64,000 bases of DNA from assembly GCA_902806595.1 (NCBI GenBank), contig CADCXC010000004.1:2666001-2730000 (forward strand). Reading direction: 5' to 3'. Under the pieces are notes generated by a model. The model was not told where the DNA came from and ran no database searches. It saw only the letters and a list, made by a program, of their open reading frames with translations. Position numbers and translations under genes: made by a program. This DNA is from Pyrenopolyporus hunteri (lineage: Eukaryota > Ascomycota > Sordariomycetes > Xylariales > Hypoxylaceae). Every line of letters begins with the position of its first letter. The stretch's first letter is position 1. Below are positions 33,345 through 45,345 of the stretch, in pieces.

Positions 33345-36300
33345 GCCGCCGGCGATGATGAGAGCGAATAGGCACGGCAGTCTCATCATTAAGGTCCGCT
33401 TGTTGGCCATGAGGTTTCACGACGAGATGACTCTGGGTGGTCGTGCGGCCGAGGGAGCCTTTGACCGAGGTAGATGGGCATAAGTTTCCTTTCGAGTCTA
33501 ATGCGTATGGGATCGGATGGTGTTGATGCACAGGGAAAGGGACATTGTGCTTTATTTTCTTACATCGTTTTCGCTATGATGACTGGAACCAGTATTTGGG
33601 GATTACTCTGGTCCAGTGGCGTTGTCTCAGCTGATTTAAGCCACCTCGACGGGAGCACCAAGGGGCATCACGTCGGTGCTTCACGACAACGCGATGTAAA
33701 ATAGTTTGCTCTTACCATCGACGAAGAGACTTTCCAGCACGTTTGTATCACACCCCGTATTCGCCCGGCTCGCCCGGCTTTCTCAACCTAGCTATGAGAT
33801 GAAACGATGATTGCGGATACAAATAAGCACAGCGCCATCCCACGTGGCTGAATCCAGCCCAGGTCGACCCCGTGCCTGGTACCTAGACAGATGCATGCGA
33901 GGATCTCGTACCGGAGATCTGGATTGATAGTCAGGGGTCTGAACGTGAAGGTGTGGGAGGCAGACGTGGCTGAGACCCTTGCTTTTGAGCCCTTTTTGCC
34001 TCCCCTCCTCATTGCTCCTTATTCTTGACAGCACGACAAACGCAAGGCTGTAGGACTTTAGACAAGTTTCCTATTGATTGCACGTCATCAACCGATATAT
34101 CAACGATCTCGTCCATCATCCCTGCGGTAGTTGATTCTAAACAAAAAGAACATCAATCTCGCAGGGTTCTTGTCGCTATTCTGGACGACCACGATTTGGC
34201 GAATCACCCCCCTCAGAGCCGGCCCTGCTCAAGAGGAGTGTTTATTTGATTCGGCTAACCGAATTACCGGTGATTTGGGCCGAGATACGGTACCTAGCCA
34301 GGCCTTCTTCGGCGGTAGCAGCAACAAGCAGCCGCCGCAGCAGCAGCAGCATATGCGGGCAAGCATACTCACCAAGATATCGTCCCGTCATACAGCATAT
34401 GTGTGTATCCCTACATATCGATCTATCGCCATGGCCCAGATCAGCCAGATCTGATACTCATACGTACTAGCTCGTCAACTTCGCTCTAGGGTTAGGGAAT
34501 GCATGCAAGCGTCTTTTTTGTAAACCGACCCAACGAAACGTCGGGTTCGTGGCACACCATCGGAGCCTCGATCGGAGCCTTGCAGCAAGTCTCTCGGCCA
34601 GAGCTGGAAGAATGATGCTACTGTGTTTTTTGTTCAATTTATTTTCTGAATTTTAGCCCAAAGGTTTTGCATATTCGAATAATACACAACATTTATTCGG
34701 TCTCCTCAAAACACTATAACACACCTCCCGATAACCTCTTTTACAGCATACCTAACTGACATTATATGTCTACCCAGGTAGTTGCTGTTCGCCCTACCTT
34801 ATATAGAGGTAGCTTTCTACCTTAAAGTGTCAACCCAGGGGTCTTCTCCGCAATGGGAGTCTTTCTGCTGCCCAATAGGCGCCGACGGGGATATGCTACA
34901 GACTGAAACAAGAAGTATCGCTGGCCAAGATCTCGTACCGATCGGCGCTTATGAGACAAGAGGCAACGCTCATATCGGAAGTCGTCACAGAAGTCATGAC
35001 AAGTGAGGAGCAAGCTTTTGACTGTTCTGGGGTTTCTTTTCCCCTTGGTGATCCCATTGCCTTTCTATTTCGGTCCGCACCAGGTTGCAGACAAGCAGAC
35101 AAACAAACAAAAAAAGAAAAAGGAAAAAGGAAAAATGCAAGCGGCTCGGCAAGCATCAACATCATGATGGGCAAGGCATGGCGGTGCCACCCCCTCTGTC
35201 GCGCGCGCCCAGTCTACTCTCTTCCCTGCATATTATCTCATGCAAGTGCTGCGTTCTCCGCGCCGCGGGCGTGGTAGCACTATGACCGCTCTACGCCTAA
35301 TCCAACCCTTACGGCCAAACTGTCCACCAATCCCCTGGCGCATGCAACCTGCTTAAGAGAAGGTTCGCTGCCGGGCTTCGTGGCAGATTCTCACTTGAGT
35401 CTGGAAAATGTTCGAGCGGTCACCTTTTCTGACCTGCCCCCCTCAGCGGCAAACTTCCGAACGGCCGGCTAAGCCAATTGGCTTTTTTTTTTCTTCTTCT
35501 TCTTTTTTTATTCTTTTCGAACGTCGGGTTCTCTTTTTCTCCCTTCGTCTTTCCCGATCGCCTCATTTATGTGCTGGTGTATCTCTGTCTATGTGTGCGC
35601 GCGTGTGTGCGTGCGTCGGCTGATTCCTTCGCTGGGTCTGATTGATATCATTCACATCTGGACGAATTGCCTTCTCGGCGCGAAAGGGATCGTTATCCCT
35701 TTTCGTTCGATTAATTTCGTATTTATGCATCATGATACTAGAAGCAGTATCACTACCTAATAATCAACCAACGCACTCAACTTCACTCCTATCATAGTCC
35801 ATCCTACCTATACCTATATAATCGTAGAATCCGGTTTTGGAATGCTATAACCGCTTGCTCCAATGCTGCTCTAACCTCATAATTCTATAATCACCCTCTC
35901 CGTTCTCCCCCCATCTTCGGCGTTTGCTTACCCAAGTATACAAAAACTCCACACGCTCATACGCACATAAGGCGTTCTTCGGATCAAGGCTTTTACTCTG
36001 TTGGGGAGATGCATACCTAACACGTCACCCCACCGCCGTTGGGCTCTCGACTCACGTTATATGATAACTTTTTGCAGAGACACACGTCCTTTCCTGGAGA
36101 AGATTCTCTTTGCGTCTAGAACCCCGATAGGTATGTAAAGATGAACCTCTCATTAGCCCCCTCCTCGCCGCTCAATTCATTTCTAAGCTTCCCCTCCCCA
36201 CACCTCCGACTCCCTCATCGTCTGCCGAAGCGGCGATCTTCTAAGTGCTTATCGGCCCCAACCGAATGAGCTTCATTACCGTTTAGTAGCGACATTGCGC

Positions 36301-36509
36301 TCCTATTCCTATTTTTTCCACATCGTCCCTAGTCTATTCCCCTGCCTTCCGGAACCTGTATCACTCACAATCGGTCTCAAGGCTCGGTGTGTAACGGAGC
36401 TTCGTGCTGTGGTGGCTGTGAAGGAAAATTCGGATATATAATTTTTTTTCTCCTGCAGTGAGACACTTTGATTACTTGCCATCATGAGACCATTTGTGCT
36501 AGACTAGCC
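33345..36509. other. Intergenic, 3.2 kb
   Basis: 3' flank of NHP6 and leader of the next gene. It contains a CAG-rich patch (34330-34352), an A-rich patch (35100-35135), a T/CTT tract (35485-35515), and a GT/GC alternating patch (35590-35615). No gene supported. Confidence 0.45.
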
Positions 36510-38535
36510 ATGGATCCTATTCTACACCGTACCAGACCACCCGCCTTCCGGATGGCCGCCCAGCAGCTCACATCCCAGTTGCTCAATGGCTGTTTTCTTG
36601 AGGCTGATCGCGCCGATATGGTCGGGATCAGACTCCAAGGGCTGCGAGATGCTATTCCGCAACAGTTCCAACCCCACATGAGCGGAATTATCGAAGAGAT
36701 TTACAATACGAGCCGCTTACTCCGGGATCTCGCGGAACAGGCACAGATTCATGTCGCCCAGCTGCCCGCCGTCTTCGACTATCTCAACGTCATTCTGCCA
36801 TGTCTCTGCAGGACGCTTCGAGATATCATGGGCTTCTACGAGGACAATTCCATGAGCAAGGAGCGTCGTTGGAGGACCATGTACCATAAACTTGGCAATG
36901 AACTTCCCGGTACCACTCTTCCAGCTAGATTCATTATGTATAATCAGTTCTTGAGGCTGCTCCAGGATCTTCTGACAAGGTAAGGCTCTGTTACCCAGGA
37001 TAGGACGTACATAGTTCTTATATGCTACCCAATTATATAGGTCTCCGAACTTTGACATGAACGCAATGGAGTCCCTACGAATCCGCATTCTTCAACTGCG
37101 TGGAGCTAGGAAAATACGTCAGTGATTTGTCCCTCTTTCTCGCTAATATGGAACTGACCCCTTTAGCTCCGCCCAATCCCATCAGAACAGATCTCATCAG
37201 ACGAGACGAGGCGTTGGAATTTTGGAGCAGGGAAACGGTAGGCCCTTCATCCCCTTTCGAAGACAATGGTACTAAAGTCGGACAGAATTCGCACTGGGCT
37301 GAAGCCATCTTCACTCAACCTCTACCATCTCGAAGGGAGTTCAAGACTCAAGGATGGCAAGTCGCTTGTTTGGCCTATCATGATACCCTAACAGTTTTTG
37401 GGCTAATAAATCGCAGCTCGGATGCCTTCGGCCCTTTCCAAAAACTCGGCCATCTCCCGCCGCTCCCACGAGACGTCAAGATACTAGTGAAGAGGTAATT
37501 ACTTAACCCCACTCTCTCGTTTGAAGCTTACCTCGTAGTTAAATCCCTGTTATTCTGACCAGCAATACAGATCGTTCGACAACGACCGCATCTCCGTTAT
37601 TTTCTTTCTGCAGCTCAGAAATCAAGCCCCGTCCCTCCTAATCAGATCGAAAGTTGCGAGTCAAAACTGGGTCTCCCTTCTCGGCGTCCACGAGCTATGC
37701 GCTCGAAGAGTGAGCGATTCAACCTTAGATCTATTAAGATGGAGTCAATCGGAGCATAGGCCCAAGCCGTGGGCATCTCTGTCCTTCTTGACCTGGGAAG
37801 GTTAGCTTTTTTCTTTTTCTGTGGCCTGAGCAGAGAAGTTGAAGTCTAGAGCTAAGCTAACGAGGAGTAGAGATGGTGCTTTTCTATTGCACATTCTTGT
37901 GCCTCAGAGTTCGTAGCCAACTCACGGTCAACGTCAGCCCTGGCGAGTATCGCCTTCAACGGGAGAAGCGCCTATTCCAAGCGTGAGTCGAATAACATGA
38001 CTCGATAATGAGGCAGGAGACCTAACACGTTCCCCCTAGTCAAATCATTGACGACGGATATAAACACGTTCTTATGGTGTACGAGGACGGTGCTACGGGC
38101 GGTTTGCGCCTCCATGCTGCCGTCTGGGAAGGAAACCTACGAGCGTGCCCCGTATGGACGGCGTTTGGTACGTGACCGTTGGTTCCCTTTCGACAAAGGG
38201 CTCCCCCTATCCATACTCCCGTATTCCTCATTCCCCTAGAATAGGCTAACAGTTATCCGTTCTTACTAGTACCTCCAAACGTATCATCATCCTGGCTCCT
38301 CCGCAAATCCAACCGCCGCATCTGGCTGCGCGACCTACAGCCGTATGTATTCTGGGAACATTACAGGCCGGTACACCAGCGTAGGGGCCGTCTGGGCGCC
38401 TTCGAGCTCTCCTTCGCACACGCGGAGGCCGCAACCCGGTTTCAAGAGCTGTTTAACCCGCCTACGGATACGTCGGCCGCGTCGGCCGCGGCGGACTCGT
38501 CCGAGCATAACGACACCACCACGGGCGACAGTTAA
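36510..38535 (+). CDS. Conserved fungal protein of unknown function, 7 exons
   Basis: Exons 36510-36979, 37041-37117, 37167-37494, 37571-37800, 37871-37982, 38040-38167 and 38270-38535 sum to 536 residues with every join in phase. It resembles uncharacterised Pezizomycotina proteins. The helical N-terminal part runs from MDPILHRTRPPAFRMAAQQL to LPCLCRTLRDIMGFYEDNSM. A variable Pro-rich middle follows. The C-terminal half is well ordered: FDNDRISVIFFLQ, WASLSFLTWEEMVLFYCTF, REKRLFQAQIIDDGYKHVLM, VWEGNLRACPVWTAF, RRGRLGAFELSFAHAEAA. The alternating strand pattern of the C-terminal half resembles a pair of PH-like beta folds, but that is a guess. No membrane segment or signal. Start at 36510, the first ATG of the open frame after a TTG. 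Confidence 0.8.
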
Positions 38536-41500
38536 CGGAATTACCGAGTTAGACGGGGAAGCGAAGTACACAATGCTCTACCGCACCATCGAACGACTAC
38601 CTATCCACCTACTATTTGTTTCTACCAACTTCCGAAGCTCGTCTTCTATTCTAATGTCTCATATTTCACCAAACTCCCTACCTACGTAACTCTACTCAAA
38701 AGTGAACCACTCGCATGCGAAACACGACTTTTACGACAGATACCCACCAAAAAAGGAGAGAAATCAGTTTGCAGCATATCGGAGCCAGATTCACGAGAAC
38801 AACGACGTCATACGACAGACACACGCTTACGCGACTATACCCTAGGGGTTAACGAAGCCTACGATACATTTTCCTTTGTCACATTTACCTTAATGAGATT
38901 GACGACCAGCATTAATGACGAAGAGGCGATGAGGGCGACGAGAGGCAGATTGTTCGATGATACCCCCTTTCTATTTTGGCGATAGCATCTAGCGAAATCT
39001 TGATTTGATTCTCTATTCTCTGGGTCATATTATAATTCCCCTCCTTTTAGTATTGGTGCCTACCTATCTATGCGGGTAGCTTATCTACACCTCTCACTCG
39101 TAAACGGAAAAAATGGATAGGGGCTTGATATAAACTCGTTTGGTAGCTGTTCGGGCGAGTTTCTTTTTTATTTAAAAGAAACGCCCACCCGGCCACCATT
39201 AATGGTAACTGGGTTTCCCCTTAGGCTTATGTATGCTATTTCGCAAGCTATGGCAAGGAACACACACCCACGTAAATCATTGGGCACCTTACCCAGCACC
39301 TACGGGGTATCTTTACACCTTTCCTAGTAGGAACCACTATTGCCTTGGTTAAACTCTCCTCAAATAAGTAAGTAGATAGCTGCCTCTCTACCTAGGTATG
39401 TACCTAGGTTTACGATAGATTCGGTCTGCCTAAATATGGTAAGTACAAGGCCAAGGTGGGTATCCATATGAAGTCCAACTTTTTCTTTTTACATTCTCAT
39501 GGATTGTAGCGTGGGGGACCGTCAAATGGACGATTTCCTGACCTGCATATGCTTGACACTTTAGGTGTGGTAAGTACATAGAGGGCCGCATTCCACAACG
39601 ACGAAGACGTGTATTTTGGCCGACAAGGCGCGTCTCGAAGCTTATTAAAGTGGTTAATCCTATTTCAATAATGGTGAAATATATAACATTTATTAAATGA
39701 ATATTCGGTGGAGGGAATAGAAGGGGCCCCGTTACATATATGGGGACAAAGGAAAGGAAAAAAAAGGGGGTAATGTGAGTCTAGAGAGAAGCTGACTTTA
39801 GAAGCTGTCGGAGGAAAGAGTCCCAACTGTCGCTACTTTAAAGACTTCCCCTGACCCTAACCATCGGGTCTGCACCATTCCGGGGAATCGAAAACTCGCC
39901 CATCGTACCCCCTTTGTGCTAGTGTTACTGTACCTAAGTAACAGACTATTCTACATGCATTTTTTTTCCCCCGGCAATCAACTACTTCTTCCCGTTAGAA
40001 TTCCCCCTCCGGCAGTCGGATGACCTTCCCGTACGCACTTCTCTGGAAACGGTTCCGTTGTTCAAGCTGCCATGATGGGCTCTAAGACTTATTTTGGGCT
40101 CTTTAGCTTGAGCGGAAGACCTCCGCCGCAGAACGGTTCTTCAAAATACAAAATCTATTCATCAGTCCTAGTCTCATTAGGAGCCTCATTTGACTTCGGC
40201 CGGGGATATAGAAATGCGAATTTAATAGTTTGAATGATCCAGGTATAGGACTTTAGCGCTCTCTTGCTTTTGGTACTATAAGGGAGTTGATATATTCGCG
40301 ATCGCCGACTTTATATCAATAATAGCAAAAAAAAAAAAAAAAAAAAAAACCCATACATAGGTAGGTATCTTATATATACTTTCCATCATCCATTAATTAT
40401 CGACCGAGAAATGTCGTGTGATATGACCTAGCTATAGACGTGAATGGAAAAGGCCTGAGGCTACCCGAGCTAATTAATAGTAGCCCTGTGCTAATTAGCT
40501 CTCATATGATCGACTCTGAATGCGGGCTGTGTTGATCAATATGATTTCCGGGTGACTAAGGCCGACGCGAACTAGCACGTTTTACGGGGGCCGACTAACA
40601 GGGCCATTAGTCTCAAAGCAGTAGTAAAAGCTTAATAGTGCAAAGACCAATTGGCCCTGTCTTCGCTTATCTGGCATAGTGTGCGGTCGTATGTCGGTTG
40701 CCCTAACCAAGGTGCCCAGGATAGGATGTGTTCCGGATAGGGGTATTCCCTGGTCTTTGCTTCGACGAAGGCGTCAGCAGCGCGAGACACTTACGATTCA
40801 CCACGAGTCCGGCATTCGTTTCTCAAATAGGGCTACTCGGGGAATACTGCACGTTTAACTACCGCAGAGCACATGGGCGCTGGGATATTGTGTCCCGTTC
40901 TACTAACTTCATATTAACGGTAATTGATGACGGGTATCTCGATTTACTCACTAGGCCGGTTCCCTTGCTCTCTTATACATCCGGTTTTATTGAAACGAGA
41001 ACCATATATATTGCAACGCACCCACGTGGCGAAACGTGGAGGACATAAGCCTTACATACCTAGATACGCAATGTTTGGTAAGAAAGCTTGGGCAGCGGGC
41101 CTTTAAAATCTCGATCCAGCCTGTAGAAGCTCTCCACCCATAATATAGGGCCAATCCCACCCAATATGGTATGTCGAAGCATTCTGAGCTTGGTCTCTTT
41201 GAGCCGCACTGCTGAGAGCGTGTGAGTAGGTAATCATGATGCCCCACAGCATTCCGAGGCACAGAAGCTTTGAGAAAGGGGCTTGGCTCCATATCTATTG
41301 CGACATTACTCGACGCAGTGATGCTCTATATATTGTTAAATTCCAGGCCCTTCCCTACATATATACTAGGCGGGCAGCTGGAGCACGGAGGCCTGGCCCC
41401 CGATACTAAACCTTGCCAGAATCCCTACCGAGAGGTCTTAGTAGCGTGGGGCTCCGGATTAATGGAAGTTACGCACTGCATACGTGATAAATAGAGCTCT

Positions 41501-43078
41501 GGGGTTCTGTCGCTTCGTGAGACGGCGTAGTTGGATCATTGGGGGCTAGAGGTTTGACGTCTGTCAAAGAGAGACGCTACTGTTTTGCTTCTTCTTTGGT
41601 GTGTACTGGTTATAACGTCTGGAACCTCAGTGAGAAGTTACATAGCTGCAGGAAGAAGTTCTACCAGACTATTCGATGGGCATCTTTGCTTGAAATGAAT
41701 ACGCTGCGTCCTTATTCCAAATCAGTTTTGCGCTTATTTCGTAGTGAAATGTAGGTAATCTGTCACGAAGGTAGGTTTGTATATAGCGCAAATATTATCG
41801 ACATATTAACTCCGACGATATATTTCGATGACGGCAGACGTAAATACAGAAATGATTTGCTCAGCTTGGACCGCCTATGGAGGCAAAACTCATCTCTCAG
41901 AGCTGACTAGTACTCCTTCAAGATCTTATCACAGGAAATATGCTTCCGGGAGCCTGAGTACCCTACCTACCCACTAGCCTAGTTCAAATTTTTGAGCTTT
42001 CAGCGCAAAATACAAACCACCTTTTCCTTGCAAATATATAAACTATTATGATGATGGTAAGGACTTGGCTGGACATCAGACCCTCACTGTTCTACATAGT
42101 GTCATTATTTTAAATACGTTTGCATTCTCTTCGTTTGCCATAAGGCGCTTAATACAGCGTATTTCATTCGGTCGCGGAGCCAGAGACGCTTAGCTTGACA
42201 GATAGAATCTCTTGTTCCTGAATCTTGGGCTGTGAAGTACTTCATCAACGAGATCTAGAACCTTGCAACATAACCTTGTAACTGGATTCCGGGGTCGAGT
42301 GCAATGCTGACGGCCTTGTTATGCTGTAGCGTGTTTTCCGTCCCCACTACTGGACCCTCACATAAGAGAGTAAGGGGGTTGTGTGGATGTAGACGACAAG
42401 AGAGAGAAATGCGAATCAGGGACTAAACCAATGCCAAGGTATCCTTACGGTCGGATATACGATCTCGAAATGGATCTAAAGTGTTCGAAAAATTATCTTC
42501 TTTGGAGCGGCTGATCCCAATAACGTACTGAGGTTGAATATATTACTCAAGTCCTAGTAGAATTCTCTAAACGCTAGTTAGTCCATAGTGGAGTTGAGTA
42601 TCAAGTGGTGTTTTGTACTGTTTTATAGGACATGCCTCTCTTTGCCACCCGGCGTCTGTGAGTAGGTATTGCTTGCCTTCTTACTAGACTACGTGACATC
42701 CCACATAGTCGTATATTCAAATTCTTCTCCGCTACCTAGGATCTGGGGTTGAGGCCATCTCCCCTCTATTAGTGTTGAAGACTATTGAAAACTCCCCAGA
42801 CGGACGCAATCTGGGCACTCGCATCCCATTTCACTCTACTCCATATGATAAAAGATCTGAGCCAGGCAGATCTATAGCAGAGGTGATCATCTACGGCCGG
42901 CGGTTTCAAGGATAGCTCGAGCCTTCCTATGGTATATGACCACCGTACTCTTCATGTTTTCGCAATCTCATTTCCTACCGTTTGTCCGTCTCTAACTTCC
43001 ATACCCATCGCGGGTATTCGCAGGGCATACATCGGCGACACCCCTATTTAACGGGATTGGTATTCAGGAACCGACAGA
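38536..43078. other. Gene-poor region, 4.5 kb
   Basis: No gene supported. TACCTAGGTAGG-type repeats lie at about 39388-39412 and 40356-40368. The segment 40000-42100 contains several open frames of 60-106 codons on both strands without recognisable features; they may be remnants of a decayed sequence. The last few hundred bases before 43079 are CT-rich and probably the GPCR promoter. Confidence 0.45.
40327..40349. repeat. Poly-A run of 23 bases
   Basis: Uninterrupted A run. It may be a simple microsatellite or the tail of an old retro-inserted sequence. No coding sequence is seen directly upstream. Confidence 0.85.
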
Positions 43079-44347
43079 ATGGCGAATGGAAATGGAGTTC
43101 CCTCGGCCTACTATGAGCCGCCTTTCAGCCTCTTATCCATGGACCAACATACCTACAATGGACTCCTGGCAGTAGGCACTCTGGCAACCATCTCGCTCCT
43201 TTTCACGTCTGCTCTGTTAAGTTTCATTACGTGGCGTATGATTACATGGAAATCCCATTATTCCAGTGCCGTCAATCGAAATCAGTCCGTCGTCCTCATT
43301 TACCAGCTTATTCTGGCCGATTTCTTGCAGTCACTCGGCTTCTTGATATCGTTCCACTGGGTGGCCGAGCGCCGGATCATTGGGCCAAATGGGGCTTGCT
43401 TTACGCAGGGTTGGCTAATCCAGCTGGGAGATGTTGCAAGCGCCTTCTTCGTCCTCGCGATTGCGATTCATACCACGTATCAAGTGATCCTCTCCAAGAG
43501 CTTATCGTATAAGGCCTTCGTCTACTGCGTGGTTGCAATCTGGACGCTCGCCATAGGCCTCACGTCCCTTGCGCCGATAGTGGGTGGCCGATTTGTATTC
43601 CAAAGAGCTGGCGTCTGGGTAAGTAAATCCGCGATTTTGGACGCTGAGTTCGAACGTATTTGTCTAACGCGAGAGCCAGTGCTGGATATCCTCGGAAAAT
43701 GAAGGACTTCGCCTTTCCCTTCATTACATATGGATCTTTATCGTCGAATTCGGCTCTATTCTCGTTTACGCCGCCGGCTTTTACTATCTTTTCCGTGCCA
43801 AACGCTCGGATAATGTTCTAATGCCTGGGCGTAGCGCCGAAGGTCTACGTAAAGCCCGAACGGCCATGCTGGCATACGCAATAGTTTACACACTGTTGAG
43901 TCTTCCCCTAGCGTAAGTTGTCCTGGGATAATACCTATTCTATGCTTTGATATTAACAGGGTTGTTAGTGCTGGACGTATGGCCAGTATGTCGAACAACG
44001 AACTATCCGACGAGTATTACCTTTTCGCTGGAGCTCTCTTTACGTGTTCTGGCTGGGTCGATACTATCCTCTATACTTTTACGCGGCGGGCTCTATTATT
44101 CGATGAATTGAACGTTTACGGCCACCGACCTAGGGTTAACGTCGGCAATCCCAGCCATGCGCACAGCAAAGACTTGGGCTTCCAGCGACAGAGCAGCACG
44201 GACAGTATACTCGCCAGTAACGGGTTCGGAAGCATCAGGGGCATCAAGATGGAGAGAACCGTGAAGGTTGAAATGGATGACTTCGACAGCACTTCTGGCA
44301 ATGGGGGGAGAGAATACTTTGCGACTGCGGAGGCCTTTAAACCATAG
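43079..44347 (+). CDS. Seven-helix G protein-coupled receptor (fungal Git3/cAMP-receptor-like)
   Basis: Exons 43079-43618, 43680-43912 and 43960-44347 give 386 residues. Membrane helices: GLLAVGTLATISLLFTSALL; VVLIYQLILADFLQSLGFLI; LIQLGDVASAFFVLAIAIH; AFVYCVVAIWTLAIGLTSL; YIWIFIVEFGSILVYAAGF; TAMLAYAIVYTLLSLPLA; and YYLFAGALFTCSGWVDTIL. A Cys before helix 3 (GACFTQGW) and one at the second splice join (WCWIS) can form the usual outer disulfide. The cytoplasmic tail after helix 7 is Ser-rich. It fits the fungal receptor class that includes nutrient and cAMP-like sensors; the ligand is unknown. Such receptors usually signal through heterotrimeric G proteins to adenylate cyclase. Confidence 0.8.
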
Positions 44348-45345
44348 GCGAACGGGATCGAGACTTCAACGATATATCATGTATTTAATAGTTCTTACTC
44401 CGGATACCACGTGGCCCTTTATGGGAAAGGAGTGTACGACACTTATCTAATGCCCTCTTAAGAATTTAGGCAGAAAATTAAATTGTTAATTTTCACCCCT
44501 CCCGAAGTATAACTGAAAGCTCGAAAGCCGTTTATTTCTATGGGTATAACATCGTCGTCCTTTCCAATGCGCAGGCCTAACGTTATTGAAGCCTCATGCG
44601 GAGGCAGCGGATATACACAAAAGTGACCGGCTTGTCCCGCTCCAATGTCCGGTCCATCTCAAGTTACGTCCCTCCCCCCCTGAACTATCGTGGCAGGGCG
44701 TAGCCTCCACATTAAAAAACTTCTGTCAACGCACTAATTATTGTAATAGTGGAGAAGACGTCCGTGAACTTTGCAGTGTCGACTAACTGGGCCTAGGGTT
44801 GTAGAGGATGGGATATATGATGGGATAATTTACGAGGATATATATAGTAGAAGCCCGACCTTTTCGGGATTGGTCAAGTAGGTAGGTACCTACCTATATT
44901 TTCACATACCTAGCACCTTACAGGATACCTATACCTCAACAGTGCGAATAAGCATCAGGAGACACTTAATTACTTCATGTCTGAATAGCATTTCGAGATG
45001 ATGGTGGTTCTCCGGTAATTTTACCAGGCAAACTAGGTTGTACGTATTAGAACTCTCTCAGTGACAATTACCTAGTTGGGAAAAAGGTGCCGCTCATTGG
45101 TCCGGGTGGTTCTTGTGTGATATGATGACGCATTATCTTCTCACAGTCCGGCGTGTCATAGCCTGGGTGCTTCATTGACACACAATTGTAGGTACTTTGA
45201 CGGCCCTTTGTGGCGCTTTAGTGACCCCGTTGCCCTAAACGTGATTCTGGTATCATCTTTATGACGTTGATATATACATACGAACTTGTCATGTCAGCTC
45301 GCAAAATCCAAATACCTTGCGCCATTAATAGTCCAGTGTACCTTC
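44348..45345. other. Convergent intergenic region
   Basis: 3' flanks of the GPCR (plus) and KRE33 (minus). One long GGTAGGTACCTACC repeat lies at 44879-44897. No gene seen. Confidence 0.5.

Noticed and set aside
33171..33410. 79-codon hydrophobic minus-strand frame
   Set aside because: Antisense to the NHP6 exon and intron; not a separate gene.
40728..41754. Several open frames of 60-106 codons in the second desert
   Set aside because: None has a motif, and they overlap each other on both strands; no splice model links them.
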